The notes beneath the pieces were generated by a model, which had not been told where the DNA came from, ran no database searches, and saw only the letters and a list, made by a program, of their open reading frames with translations. From contig QXEO01000413.1 of the NCBI GenBank assembly GCA_007115705.1, positions 1,426,001 to 1,490,000 on the forward strand: a stretch of DNA of 64,000 nt. Direction: 5' to 3'. Positions 23,779-36,675 of this stretch are shown in pieces (position 1 is the stretch's first letter; each line of letters opens with the position of its first letter). The DNA comes from Dactylis glomerata. Lineage: Eukaryota > Streptophyta > Magnoliopsida > Poales > Poaceae. Both the position numbers and the translations under genes were made by a program.

Positions 23779-24121
23779 TGATACGTCTCAAACGTATCTA
23801 TAATTTTTGATGCTCCATGCTTGTTTATACACCATTTGCTTTGTGTTTTGTTACACTTCATGGCGTTTTTATGCATTTTCCGGAACTAACCTATTAACGA
23901 GATGCCACAGTGCCAGTTCCCTCTTTTCTGCTGTTTTCATGTTGTAACTTTTCTGAAACACAAAAACAGCAGAAAACAGGGAACTGGCACTGTGGCATCT
24001 TGTTAATAGGTTAGTTCCGGAAAATGCATAAAAATGCCACGAAGTGTATCAAAACTCAAAGCAAATGGTGTACAAACAAGCATGGAGCATCAAAAATTAT
24101 AGATACGTTTAAGACGTATCA
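23779..24121. repeat. Large inverted repeat: two LTR starts head to head
   Basis: The left arm (23779 to about 23937) is the first part of a plus-strand LTR. The right arm (about 23966 to 24121) is the same LTR start in reverse. By eye the arms differ at about 8 of 158 positions. They are separated by a loop of about 25-30 bases around CATGTTGTAACTTTTCTG. E2 internal sequence lies to the left and E3 internal sequence to the right, so this is a junction between two truncated 3' LTRs. Confidence 0.88.
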
Positions 24122-26660
24122 AGCATCCCCAAGCTTAACTCCTGCTCGGCCTCGAGTAGGTAAGTGATAACAAAAGAATAATTTTTGAGGTGACATGCAC
24201 CATCACAATCTTGATCATCTATGTAAAGTGTTGAGTGCTGGGATCAAAGAACTTAAAACATGGGCATAAAAGACATAATCTTGACAATAAGAACTTAGCA
24301 ACCATGTTATAACATGAAAAGAAACACAAACAAAAGATCATGAATAATGAAACAATGAAAGTCAAACGTGTGTTCAAATCATATGGAAAACATAACAAAT
24401 GGTTTTCAGCTTGTCCTTCATAGAATAGCAAAACATAAATGCATAGGACACCTTCAAGTTTAAGAGGGCGACTAGATACAAATAATTTAAGAACAAGTGA
24501 AACCAAAATCATGAATCAATCAATAATAAACTTTGGGACTATGCACATTAAACTCAGAATGGCAACTATGCTCTCTTAGACGGTGCATAAAGGTAGAAGG
24601 TGGAGACTCAACAAAAAAAAGTAAAAGAAAGGCCCTTTGCAGAGGGAAGTAGTGATTAAACATGTGCTAGAGCTTTTCATTTGTAAAATAGAGAGATAAA
24701 AATTGCTTTTGAGAGGTGGTTGTCTTTGTCAACGACTGGCAATGGGGTTCTTACTATCTTCCATATAAAAAGTAAGCAAGTTTTTGAGAGAGAGATTGGC
24801 ACTTTTGTTCTCTTTTATAAAGCTTGGCACTCCTCTCCACCTTTTTCCTTTCACAAACCATGGCTAACCGATTCCATCGGGTGCCCACCAACATTCACAT
24901 ACCATGGAGGAGTGCCTTTTTTCTTTTCTTTCTTTTTTTTCTATTTGGAATAAGACAATATGGAAGATAGCAATTCCGACCACTACGTCCCCATGAGCTG
25001 AAAACAGTGTCACGAAACGAGAAGTATTTTGAAGGTTTTTTGAAAGGTAGCACATGAAAATTTACTTGGAATGGTTTGCAAATACCATGCATAGGAATTT
25101 ATAGTGGACACAATGGCCAACTTGGTTTTTGGGAGTTCATACTCAGTACAAAATGAGGGCTAGCAAAAGACTGGGAGCGACCAACTAAGAGAGCAATAAC
25201 GGCCATAATCATGCATAGCGTCAAAACATCATTAAGAGAAGCATAAAATGGCATCACAAGTCAAAAACTAAATGATCATAGAGGCTTATGGCGACTTGTT
25301 AGAGTCAAACATGTTGTAAGCATGCGCCAAGTCAACCCAAATAAAGCATCAAAGGAGAAAATCAAATAAATGCTTCCACATAATAAAAACAACGCATGAT
25401 TTTTTTCAAAGCCTCATTAAACAATCTCAGTCATTTGAGACAAGTCATGCTACAGAATAAATCACTAAGCATACTATCATAACGACATCATGCATGGCAT
25501 GAAAAAGTCTAAGTCGCAGTCTAAACAAGCTCCTTTTTGCATGAAACTTTTTATCTTTTCTAACACCATTTGAACCTTTTTAAAACAACTCTTTTGATGA
25601 ATACCAATATAGACCAGAGGTCTAAATACACCTTGATGCAAAGATAAAACATGATCTGAACAAAAATCAAGGCAAAAAATGAAAGTTAAACGCAGTTCTA
25701 GAAAAAGAGAACACTCATTGAACGATAAGAGTGAAAAACGGAGTGTTCTTGGCAAATGAAAAACGAGTACATCTCCTCCAAAAGAAATTTGTTGGGGTCC
25801 AACCATTTATTGCAGCAAACAAAACAAAACAAAACTGAAAGCAAAAGTAAAGAAGCTCCAAGAAAAACGCATAGTGCATGAAGCAATAAAAATATAGTGT
25901 TTTGAAAGGTGACCTATTTTTGCCGATGAAGAAGGGGTGCCTCAGGGGCATCCCCAAGCTTTGACGCTTGTACCTCTTGGATATTTCTTGGGGTGACATA
26001 GGCATCCCCAAGATTTAGCTTTTGTCCATTCTTCATCTCATCTCATCATTCTCCAATCCCTACACTTGAAAACTTCCTTCATACAAAACTTAACACAATT
26101 CTATTAGCAATGTTAGCATAAGCATAATAGTAAATCAACCCCTTTCTGGTTCAGGTTCAACTAAAAAACACCACATATAAAGCATATAATACTGTAGCAA
26201 CTTCCCCAAAAGTTCCATAATCAAAAGAACTCAAAAAGAAAGCGATCGAGAGGCAAACACAAATAGTAGCAGAAATCTGTCAAAACAGAACAGCTGACAA
26301 ATGTCAATTTTTTCGAGGAACTTCTGTTGCTCAAATCTAAAAGTGCAAAACTAATGAAAGTTTGGATATAACCTGGGTCATATGCACAAGAAATCGCAGG
26401 TCAAAAAGATATACTGAGAATTTTCACGAATTTTTACGGTGTAGCACCGAAATCTGTTTCAGGACAACAACTTCCCCAAATCTTACCTCACTCAAATTAG
26501 AGGTTCTTCTTGGCACAACAACGAAATAAAAAGGATAAGGAGAGGTTATTAAAGTAGTAATAACTTTGAAGACTCAAATAAAAGAAAAAGTACTAAAAAT
26601 AAAACAATGGGTTATCTCCCAAGAGTGCTTTTCCTTAACGCCTTTGAGCTAGGCGCAGAA
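24122..26660 (-). other. E3 conserved non-coding 3' internal region
   Basis: Minus-orientation counterpart of the E2 region. It starts at the purine tract (AGCATCCCCAAGCTT) and ends near GGTTATCTCCCAAGAGTGC at about 26610. The paired internal motif is present near 25947 and 26000, the second copy degenerate. No pol domain. Confidence 0.7.
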
Positions 26661-26669
26661 AGGTGGAAA

Positions 26670-27389
26670 TCAAGTATTTTCGAAAGAAGCATTAAGATCA
26701 ACTGTTTCCTCAAGATCACCACTTACCACACTAGGCAATTTAGAAGTTCCCGAAGATGATTCAACCTGCAAGTCACTCTTATTTGAACTAAAAGTCCTAC
26801 CAATCTTAAAAACATGCTGCGGTTTAGGCACACACACCTTAGGAACATACATAAATTTTTGCTCTTTTCCAACAACAGCTTTCTCCTTCTTAAATTTAAG
26901 AGAAGAGAAAATTGAACTTAAAGTTTCCATAGACTCTTCTAGTTTCCCAATCCTAAGGTTTTGACTATCAAGAGTAGTACTAGCCTCTAAAACGGTGATT
27001 CTCTTACCGATACTTTCTATCGATTCATTAACCTGGCTAGCGTTATCAAGGATATTTGGCAAACTTTTTTCTAAAGAGCAAAGTTTTTCTAAAACCTCAT
27101 CCAAAGTGACCTCAGTTTTAACAACATGGATAGGTGGTACTCCCACTAAACTTTCAATTAAAGTGCATGCTTCAAGAGCGGGAGTACCCAGAAAATTACC
27201 TCCCGCAAGAGTATCAAGAACGTACCTATTCCAACTAGATATACCAACATAAAAATCTCTAAGTAGAATCATGGTAGAATGCTTCTTCGTACACCTATGA
27301 TGAGCATTGCTAATACGGTACCAAGCATCTTTCAAACTCTCTCCCCCTTGTTGCTTAAAAGTACAAACTTCAACTTCAGGATTAATCAT
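26670..27389 (-). CDS. E3 short gag-type protein
   Basis: An uninterrupted frame of about 239 codons from ATG 27387-27389 (MINPEVEVCTFKQQ); the frame is open further upstream only through low-complexity leader sequence. The segment GESLKDAWYRISNAHHRC to DTLAGGNFLGTPALEACTLI resembles the C-terminal half of a retrotransposon gag core. A predicted coiled coil follows (SLEKSLPNILDNASQVNESI to LRIGKLEESMETLSSI). The tail is DLNASFENT. There is no zinc knuckle and no protease. It is shorter than, and unlike, the gag of E2, E6 and E7. The open frame suggests a recent or selected copy, but it could be a deletion product of a larger gag. Confidence 0.6.
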   Translation of the reverse strand: MINPEVEVCTFKQQGGESLKDAWYRISNAHHRCTKKHSTMILLRDFYVGISSWNRYVLDTLAGGNFLGTPALEACTLIESLVGVPPIHVVKTEVTLDEVLEKLCSLEKSLPNILDNASQVNESIESIGKRITVLEASTTLDSQNLRIGKLEESMETLSSIFSSLKFKKEKAVVGKEQKFMYVPKVCVPKPQHVFKIGRTFSSNKSDLQVESSSGTSKLPSVVSGDLEETVDLNASFENT

Positions 27390-27537
27390 TCTAACAAAAC
27401 TAAAAGCAAGTAAATAAAAACAACTATAAAGGAAACTAATTTTTTTGTATTTTTGATAAAAAGATGCAAGCAAAAATAAAATAAAGCAAAACAAAAACAA
27501 AGTGCGTGAGAGACTCCCCTTGCAAAAGTCTTCTTCC

Positions 27538-27555
27538 TCCCCGACAACGGCGCCA
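27538..27555 (-). promoter_or_regulatory. E3 primer binding site (tRNA-Asp type)
   Basis: Plus strand TCCCCGACAACGGCGCCA, one mismatch to the plant tRNA-Asp 3' end. It lies 10 bases from the LTR start at 27566. Confidence 0.8.
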
Positions 27556-27565
27556 GAAAACTTGT

Positions 27566-29206
27566 TGATGGTGCGGTGTTGATATAGATGACCGACCAGT
27601 TGGGAACCCCAAGAGAAGGTATGATGAGCACAGCAGCAAGTCTTCCCTCAGTTGTGAAACCAAGGTTTATTGAACCAGTAGGAGAAAGAACCAAACTTCA
27701 AAAGGTGGTGCTTGCTAGCTTCGTGACACTCCGAACAATGGCGCCAGAAATATTGTTGGTGTGTCTTCACCCAGCAGCAACGTGAAACCTGCATACAACA
27801 CAACCAAGAACTTTGCTCCCAACTTACAATGAGGTTGTCAATCTCACCGGTTTGTTGTAAACAAAGGATTGAGCGTATCGAGTAGTAATAGGATAATAGT
27901 ATGCAAGAAAGTAAAACTTGTGAGTAAAAGTAAAACGGTATAGCAATGTAAAGGAAATTGGATCGGGGTCCACAGTTAACTAGTGGTGTCTCTCCATAAG
28001 ATAAATAACACATGCTGGGTAAACAAATTACAATTGGGCAATTAATAGAGCAAAGATAACGTACATATGTCATGAGGATCACTATGAGATTCACTCTGGG
28101 CATTACAACAAAATACATAGACCGCCATCCAACTGCATCTATGACTAAAAATCCACTCGTGGGGAATCGTCCGAGGACCCCTTGAGTATTAAGTTGCGAA
28201 CAACAGATAATTGCATTAAGCAAAATGTGTAATGTAAACAAAGCAAATGTCCTTGGACACAAGAATGTTGTTTTCTCCCTAGTGGCAACAGCACATCTAC
28301 AACCTTAGAGGTTTCTGTCACTCCCCCAGATTAAATAGAGGCATGAACCCAACTATCGAGCATAAATACTCCCTCTTGCAGTTACTAGCATCTACTCGGC
28401 CAAGATAGCTACTAGCAATGGAAAGCATGCAAGATCATAAACATCATAGAGATAACATAAAGATATATATTCAGCACATCAACTTAACATAGTACCAATG
28501 CTCATCGGATCCCAACAAACACAACATGTATGATTACATAAAGATGATCATGATCATGTAGGGTAGCTCACAAGATCTAAACATGAAGCACATGGTGGAG
28601 GAGAAAACCATCTAGCTATTGCTATGGACCCATAGTCCAAGATAGACTACTCACACATCACTCCGGAGGCGACCATGGTGGTGTAGAAGGCCTCCGGCAG
28701 GGATTCCCCTCTCCGGCAGGGTGCCGGGAAGAGCTCCTGGATCCTCCTAATCACGCGACGGCGACGGTGGCGGCTTGCAGTATGTTTTGTGGAAAAGAGA
28801 TCCGTCCCCTAGGTTTTTCCCATTGAGGGGAACTTATAGGCGAAAGGGCAACGTCAGAGGTGGGGCCAGCTGCCTCACCATGTGGCGGCGCGGCCAGGGG
28901 CTGGGCCGCGCCCCCTGGTGGTGAGCCTTACTCCTGGCCCCCCTCCATCTCATATTCGGTCTTCGCGAAGCTTCGGTTAAAATAGGAGGTTCGACTTTTG
29001 TTTCGTCCAATTCCGAGAATATTTCTTGTGTAACTTTTCTGAAACACAAAATAGCAGAAAACAGGGAACCGGCACTGTGGCATCTTGTTAATAGGTTAGT
29101 TTTGGAAAATGCATAAAAACGCCACGAAGTGTAACAAAACTCAAAGCAAATGGTGTATAAACAAGCATGGAACATCAAAAATTATAGATACGTTTGAGAC
29201 GTATCA
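27566..29206 (-). repeat. E3 5' LTR
   Basis: Plus-strand start TGATGGTGCGG and end GACGTATCA, 1641 bases. All family landmarks are present, including CTCCGGCAGGGTGCCGGG and the AACTTATAGGCG TATA region. Confidence 0.85.
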
Positions 29207-29612
29207 CACATCTACAATCTTAGAGGTTTCTATCACCCCCCCCAGATTACTAGAGGCATAAACCCACTATCGAGCATAAATACTCCCTCTTGGAGTCAAT
29301 AGCATCTACTTGGCCAAGATATCTACTAGCAACGGAGAACATGCAAGATCATAAACAACATAGAGATGATAAATCAATAAATCAGCTTGACAAAGTACTC
29401 AATATTCATCGGATCCCAACAAACACAACATGTAGAATTACACAACGATGATCTTGATCATGATAGGTAGCTCACAAGATCTAAACATGAAGCACATGGA
29501 GGAGAGGACAACCATCTAGCTACTGCTATGGACCCGTAGTCCAAGGTATACTACTCACACATCACTCCGAAGGCAGACATGGGTGATGAAGAAGGCCTCC
29601 GGTGGTGATTCC
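29207..29612 (-). repeat. LTR H, left piece
   Basis: Starts inside an LTR of the same family (CACATCTACAATCTTAGAGG) and runs to the E4 insertion site. Its first 700 or so bases are missing because E3 abuts it. Confidence 0.75.
29608..29612. repeat. Target site duplication of E4 (left)
   Basis: ATTCC directly before the LTR start TGATGTC; repeated at 38232-38236. Confidence 0.92.
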
Positions 29613-31149
29613 TGATGTCTACGCACTTCTATTCTTGTAGACACTTGTTGGGCCTCCAAGTGCAGAGGTTTGTAGAACAGCAGCAAGTTTCCCTTAAGTG
29701 GATCACCCAAGGTTTATCGAACTCAGGGAGGTTAGAGGTCAAAGCTATCCCTCTCAAGCAACCCTGCAATTACGATACAGAAAGTCTCTTGTGTCCCCAA
29801 CACACCCAATACACTTGTCAGATGTATAGGTGCACTAGTTCGGCGAAGAGATAGTGAAATACAAGTGGTATAGATGATTATAAGTAGCAAACGTGATGTG
29901 AAATAAATATCGCTGCGAGCAATCAAGTAACAAAATAGCAAGTAAACGGTGTGCAAAGCTTGGAAACAAGGCCTAGGGATCATACTTTCACTAGTGGACA
30001 CACTCCCAACAATATAACATGACTGAACAAATAACTTCTCTTTGCTAAGGCGCTCTGAATTACTCTCCTATTGAATAACACTAATCATTGTGTAGTGGCT
30101 ACAGAAGCACCCCTTAAAGTTCATCAAGTACTTGACAAACACCACTCATAGAGATATCCAAATCAGATCACAATTCAAGATAGAAATCATTGCAAATTAA
30201 ACCAAGTACTAACACGGTGCACACACTGTCAACATTACACCATGAAAGGAGGAATAGATCACTCAAACTATCATAGCAATAATTATTCTCATAATCCACA
30301 AGAGATCACAATCATAGCCTAAACCAAGTACCACCATGATGCACGCACTGTCACCGTTACACCATAGCAGGAGGAATAGATTACTTTAATAACATTGCTA
30401 GAGTACACAAAATATCTGAATAATAACATGTACTTGTTCAACATGATACAAAGCTCACGATCACATAAAGATCACAGCATGGGAGAGAGAGGTGAACCAC
30501 ATAGCTACCGGTAGAGCCCTTAGCCCCAGGGATGAACTACTCCCTCCTCATCATAGGAGACAGCAAGGTTGATGGAGATGGCGGTGAGGTCGATGGAGAC
30601 GGCGGAGACGGCGATGGAGACCGATGGAGATGGCTCCGGGGGCACTTCCCCGTCCCGGCAGGGTGCCGGAACAGAGACTTCTGTCCCCCGAAATTCGTTG
30701 ACGGTGGCGGCGGAGCTGCGGAACTCTTTCTGGAAAATTGCCGAATCCCCTAGGGTTTTCCGTCCCGAGGCTTTATATAGGCGAAGGGGCGATGTCAGGG
30801 GTGGGACCAAGTGCCCTCACACATGGCTGGCGCGGCCAGGGGCCTGGCCGCGCCACCATGGTGTGTGGGGCCCCTGTGGCCCACCTCCTACTCCTCTTCG
30901 GATCTATGGAAGCTTTCGGGTAAAATAAGACTTCAGGATGTGGTTTCGTCCAATTCCGAGAATATTTCCTGTGTATCACTTCTGAAACACAAAAACAGCA
31001 GAAAACAGGAAACTGGCACTGTGGCACTTGTTAATAGGTTAGTTCCAGAAAATGCATAAAAGTGCCACTAAGTGTAACGAAACAATAGGCAAATGGTGTA
31101 AAAACAAGCATGGAGCATCAAAAATTATAGATACGTTTGAGACGTATCA
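29613..31149 (-). repeat. E4 3' LTR
   Basis: Plus-strand start TGATGTCTACGCAC, end GACGTATCA, 1537 bases. Its U3 end is shared with the other elements but its U5 end (GGGCCTCCAAGTGCAGAGG) differs from E1, E3, E6 and E7. It carries an extra GGAGACGGC relative to the 5' LTR. Confidence 0.93.
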
Positions 31150-34085
31150 AGCATCCCCAAGCTTAACTCCTGCTCGTCCTCGAGTAGGTAAGTGATAACA
31201 AAAGAATAATTTTTGAGGTGACATGCACCTACACAATCTTGATCATATATGTAAGCATTGGTGAGCTGGGATCATAGAACTTAAAACATGGGCATGAAGA
31301 TATAATGTTGACAATAAGAACTTAGCAACCATGTTGTAAACATGCAAATGAACACAAACAAAAGATCATGAAAATGAAACAATGAAAGTCAAACGTGTGT
31401 TCAAATCATAAGGAAAAACATACAAATGGTTTTCAGCTTGTCCTTCATGGGGAGCAAAACATAAATGCATAGGACACCTTCAAGTTTAAGAGGGCGACTA
31501 GATACAAATAATTTAAGAACAAGTGAAACCAACAATATGAATCAATCAATGAACTTTGGGACAATGCATATTACACTAAGAATGACAACTAAGCTCTCTT
31601 AATGGTGCATAAAGATAGAAGGTGGTGACTCAACATAAAAATAGAAGACAGGCCCTTCGCAGAGGGAAGCAGTGATTGCAAGTTTTATAACCTTCAAAAA
31701 TTATGGTACTTACCGGCTTTGAGCTCTCATTGCCCCCATCATAAGCATCTTGAATGGTTAAAGTTAATGCGAGAACAATTATGATGCATATGCTTGACAA
31801 ATCATAAGTTGAAAACCTCGTGCCCCGTGAATACGAGTACCCAAACCTCATGCTACTTTACTTAGAGTCCCAAGCAAGGCTCTTGTCATTGTAAGTATAT
31901 ATGTATCATTGAGAACCGCCAATGGGGTACCTCCGTGCCCGATGACATGGAACAAGCCCACACCAAAATGACAGGACAAGCAGACAATGAACACCTCGAC
32001 ATCTCTTTTATTTGCCTTTTGTTTAGCTTTTTATTGTGAGATGCGTCGTTGAATGTTCACCATGGGTATGCTACAAATTTCCACCATGAATTATGCATGG
32101 CTTAGATTGGCGGCCCGGCGTTTCCCTAACACATATACAAACTCCATGATCCTCACAAGATTCCCAATTCATTTCACACCGCGGGCATCCATAAACAAAA
32201 GATCACGATATCAACTCAAATAAGAAGTGCAATGTTGAAAGCTTGCCCCATGACAGCATGGATGGGCTAGAATCCAACTTATAACTTGCAAGCATAACAA
32301 CTCAACATAAGAGACCACAATGTCAAATTTTTAAGAACAGGAAAAAGTAAAGTGTGCCTTCCGTTTCGTGAGAGCTTTACTGACCGAATTTCGCATAACA
32401 CTGGTAAGAGTTTAATTTGAAGAGATAATAAAAGCAAGTCAAATTTACTTGGAATAGCAAATTGCTAGTAGGTGTGTATGGTGGACACTTTGGAAAACTT
32501 TGGCTTTTAGGAGTTGGATGCACGAGTAGAGCTCATACTCAGTACAAGGTGAGGGCTAGCAAAAGACTGGGAGCGACCAACTAAGAGAGCAATAATGGCC
32601 ATAATCATGCAAAGCGACAAAGCGACATTAAAAGAAGCATAAGATGGCATCAAAAGTCAAAAACTAAATGATCGTGAAGGCTATTGGCGACTTTGTAAGA
32701 GTCTAACATGTGTGAGCATGCGCCAAGTCAACCCAAATAAAGCATCAAGGAGAAAACCAAAATAATGCTTCCATACAATAAAAACAATGCATGATTTTTT
32801 CAAAGGCTCATTAAGCAATCTCAGTTATTTGAGACAAGTCATGCTACAGCAAAACCACTAAGCATACTATCAAAAAGATATCAAGCATGACATGAAAAAG
32901 CCTAAGCCGCAGTCTACACAAGCTCCTTCTTGTACCACTTTTTTGCATAAAGCTTTTTCTCTTTTCCAACACCATTTGAAATTTTTATAAACACCTCTTT
33001 TGATGAAAACCAATAAAGATCAGAGGCAAAAATACACCTTGATGAAAAGATATGACAAGATCTGAACGCAAATCAAGGCGAAAACGAAAACCAGAAGCAG
33101 TAGCAGAAAAAGAAGAACACTCGGTTTTTGATAAGAATGAAAACTAGAGCGTTCTTGGCAAATGAAAAGCGAGTTCATCTCCTCCAAAAGAAACATGATG
33201 TGATCTAACCATTTATTGCAGCAAACAAAACTAAACTAATAATGAAAACTAAAACAACTGACGCTCCAAGAAAAACACATAGTGCATGAAGCAATAAAAA
33301 TATAGTGTTTTGAAAGGTGACCTGATTTTTGCCGATGAAGAAGGGGTGCCTCGGGGCATCCCCAAGCTTTGACGCTTGTACTTCTTGGATATTTCTTGGG
33401 GTGATGCATGGGCATCCCCAAGCTTGAGCTTTTGTCCATTCTTCAACTCATCTCATCATTCTCCAATCCCTACACTTGAAAACTTCCTTCATACAAAACT
33501 AAACACAATTCTATTACCAACATTAGTGTAAGCATAACATATAATCAACCTCTTTTTGCTTCAGGTTTCAACTCAAAACCACCACATATATAGCAAATAC
33601 TACTGTAGCAACTTCCCCAAAAGTTCCGTGATCAAAAGAACTCAAAAGAAAGCGATAAAGTGGCAAACACAAATATTGGCAGAAATCTGTCAAAACAGAA
33701 CAGCTGACAAAGGTCGAATTTTTGAGGGGTGTTCTGTTGCTCAAATCAAAAAGTGTTCAACTAACAAAAGTTTGGATATAACCTGGGTCATATGCACAAG
33801 AAATCACAGGTCCAAAAGATATACAGAGAATTTATACGAATTTTTACGGTGCAGCACCGAAAACTGTTTCAGGACAGCAACATCCCCAAATCTTACCTCA
33901 CTCAAATTAGAGGCTTCTCTTGGCACAAAAACAAAATAAAAAGGATAAGGAGAGGTCATTACAGTAGTAATGACTTCCAAGACTCAAATAAAAGAAAAAG
34001 TACTGAAAATAAAAACATTGGGTTATCTCCCAAGAGTGCTTTTCTTTAACGCCTTTGAGCTAGGCGCAATAATTTGCAAAGATGC
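31150..34085 (-). other. E4 conserved non-coding 3' internal region
   Basis: Minus orientation. It begins with the purine tract complement (AGCATCCCCAAGCTTAAC) and ends at GGGTTATCTCCCAAGAGTGC and GAGCTAGGCGCA next to the gag stop. Paired internal motif near 33356 and 33411. Same region as in E1, E2, E3, E6 and E7, despite a different gag. Confidence 0.72.
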
Positions 34086-34853
34086 TCATGTGGACGCCAT
34101 ATAAAAGCTTGAGGCAAAGGCGCCATATAGGAACTTAAAACAAAAGAGAGCATCAAAAAGCAAATGTGGAACACATTTAAATCTAAACCACTTCCTATGA
34201 AAAATAGTCTTGTAAAGAGACAAGTCATGAAAGCGCAAAGCAAAAAGCATAGGAAGGCAAAACAAGTACAACTTCAAGAATTGCAACATAAAGAGGGGAA
34301 ACTCAATATTGTTGAGATCCATCAAACCATGTTTCCCTCTCTCAAAGTAACTTTCAGTAGAATCATGAATAGAATGAACAATGTAACTATCACATAAAGC
34401 ATCCCTATCATGAGCCACATGCATAAAAGGATTAATACTCCCCACATGAACAATAGTAGTAGGAGCAGATTCAACAGAATAATTATTCTCATCACCATAA
34501 TCATCAAAGATAGGAGGCATATTGTAATCATAACTAATTTTCTCCTCAAAAGTAGGTGAACTGAAAATATTATACCCATCATCACAAGCTAGAGAACTAC
34601 TATGTCGCAAAGCATACTCATCAAACATATCATCATAAGAAGGAACATGGAAAGCACTAATGGTACAACAATTATTAACCTTAGAATTGGTACCAAAAAG
34701 ATTTTCAATATCAACAGTAGAGTGCTTTTCCCAATCATGATCACTAACATAGGTAACAGGCATAGGAACATCATCCCAATCAGAATTATCATAATCTATA
34801 GCAGGATCATAACGCTTAGGGGAAGATACCGTGTCCTCTCGCCTCTTACTCCT

Positions 34854-34886
<33 letters not shown>

Positions 34887-36563
34887 CTTCTTACTCTTCT
34901 TACTCTCTCCTTTAGGAGGGAGAGACTTGAAGGGCATCTTCTCCACATAATCTGGCTTGCTGACAGAAACAACAGAAGAAACTTTGGAGGATTCCTCCTC
35001 TCTATTAATAAGATCGAAACATCTATTAGTCCTATCATAGCTTGGCAAAACATCATGTTTAATAAGATCTTGTAAGTAAGTATTTGCGAGGCAATCTTTA
35101 GCACAATAGAGATGACAACCAAGAAGGGTGTTATTAATATCAACATCATTCATATCAACCAAAGAAAGCTTTCTAGATATCTCTTCACAATTCAAAAACA
35201 AAGTGAGCTCATCATGTTGATTGAGAGTAATCTTATCATCACAATACAAATCTGCGGTACTCGTTCGATAAATTGGGCATTGAAAATTAAAGTGACCTTT
35301 TTCACCGCAAAATTCACAAAGAAAAGGATAAAGCTCACAAACCCATTCGCCAAGCACATCTAGATCCTTGAGCCACATGCTGGTTTCTTCATTTGCGTGG
35401 GTGATGCAATAATCTTCCTTGTTGTAACTCTGTTCACAAGGTCTATGTATTCCACAAAAATTAACATGCTTATAAGAAATAGTACTTTTAGAAGTTTGAG
35501 CATGTTTATTGCAATCATCAATAACAATATCACTTTCTATGCAAGTATCCTTAAAAGGTTCATGATACACGTCCCCATTTCCTTTAGGAACATTCATATG
35601 GGAAGCAAAAGCTTTAAAGCAATCAACCATAATTTGAGGATCAAGACCATATTTAGCACTAAGCTCTTGAAAATTAGCAGTTTCAGCGAAAGACTTAATG
35701 CAATCAAACTCGTAATTCATACCTGATCCTTTACCTTTGTCGCTATCCCAACCTTCAATATTGTTTTGAATTGTCTCGAGCAGACCCCACTTGGTGTCGA
35801 CATCCTTGCTTGTGAAAGACCCATCAAAGCATGCATCTAGATAGTCCCTGTAATGTCCTGAAAGCCTTGCATAAAAATTATTAATAACAATATTACGGGG
35901 AAGATCATGAATAGGACATTTATGCATTAGTAACTTCAATCTTCCCCAAGCTTGGGCAATGCTTTCTCCCTCATGCGGATGAAAATTATAAATGTAATTC
36001 CTATCTTTATAAACTTGACTAGAAGGATAGAATTTAGAATAAAAGAGAGGTTCAATTTCCTCCCAATCAATAGATCGACTATCCTTCAATGTTTTATACC
36101 ATTCCTCAGCTCTGCCTTTCAGCGAAAAAGAGAATAGCTTCTTCTTAACTTGGTTCATTGAAATACCTGCACACTGGAACAACTCGCATAATTCATGTAT
36201 AAAAAGCAAATGGTCACCAGGATGGACAGTTCCATCTCCTAAATAGCAGTTATCCCTAACATGTTCAACAATCTTCGTTGGTATTTAAAAAGGATGGGGA
36301 GCACAAGCATCACTAGGAACATCACATATGGGAGATAAAATATTATCAGAACAGACCTTCTCCACTAAAGCTGGGGGACTAAAAATATCATACTTAACAA
36401 AACCAGCTTCCCCAAGCTTAGACTTTTCTATAGCATTAGCATTAACGGTATTCAAAGCATTCGTACTAATAACATTGCTATGTGAAATAAGCTCCAAAGG
36501 ATTTTCAATTTTCTCTTCAAATCTAAAATCAGGAAAAAGACTAAAGAACTCTTTGTTTTCCAT
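34086..36563 (-). pseudogene. E4 gag-type protein with CCHC zinc knuckle, one nonsense codon
   Basis: One frame of 826 codons broken only by an in-frame TAA at 36285-36287 (codon 93). The N-terminal part starts MENKEFFSLFPDF. After the stop the frame has the gag core (KLFSFSLKGRAEEWYKTL, then GESIAQAWGRLKLLMHKC) and, near residues 416-429, a zinc knuckle with C-x2-C-x4-H-x4-C spacing (CEFCGEKGHFNFQC), an RNA-binding feature of gag. A lysine run (KKSKKSKKKKKKKKKK) comes from a CTT/CTC microsatellite at about 34850-34905. The tail is acidic then hydrophobic. There is no protease motif. It would package element RNA if expressed; the nonsense codon should cut it short. The gag is unlike that of E2, E6 and E7. 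Confidence 0.8.
34850..34905. repeat. CTT microsatellite inside E4 gag
   Basis: CTCTTCTTCTT repeats on the plus strand encode the lysine run of the minus-strand protein; expansion keeps the reading frame. Confidence 0.8.
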
Positions 36564-36675
36564 TAAGCCTAACTAGTGAAAATAAAAACAAGAAACAAAA
36601 AGATATAATTGCAGAATCTAAAGGAAATAACTCCGAGCACTCACACAGGAGGATGCGAGTACCTTTTACCTTACC

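Larger units (their letters stand above)
8647..23945 (+). mobile_element. E2: Athila-related gypsy element, interrupted by a copia element
   Basis: Plus-strand element. The 5' LTR is split: 8647-9075 and 17466-18627 around the copia insertion. It is followed by a tRNA-Asp-type primer site (18639-18656), a decayed gag-protease frame (18814-20869), a 2.9 kb non-coding region, a purine tract (23764-23778), and only the first 160 or so bases of a 3' LTR (23779 on), which runs into an inverted LTR end. LTR ends are TGATAC and CTATCA. No reverse transcriptase, RNase H or integrase was found, so it appears non-autonomous. The left flank is AACAT; the right flank is lost, so no target duplication can be shown. 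Confidence 0.82.
23946..29206 (-). mobile_element. E3: Athila-related gypsy element with a short gag module
   Basis: Minus-strand element: 5' LTR 27566-29206, primer site 27538-27555, short gag-type frame 26670-27389, non-coding 3' region 24137-26660, purine tract next to 24121, and a 3' LTR cut to about 170 bases at the palindrome. No pol genes. It ends at GACGTATCA and is followed by the interior of another LTR (H) at CACATCTAC, consistent with insertion into H; the left flank that would prove a target duplication is lost. Confidence 0.8.

Noticed and set aside
34850..34905. Poly-lysine run as a nuclear signal of biological meaning
   Set aside because: Explained by a CTT microsatellite; length is expected to drift.
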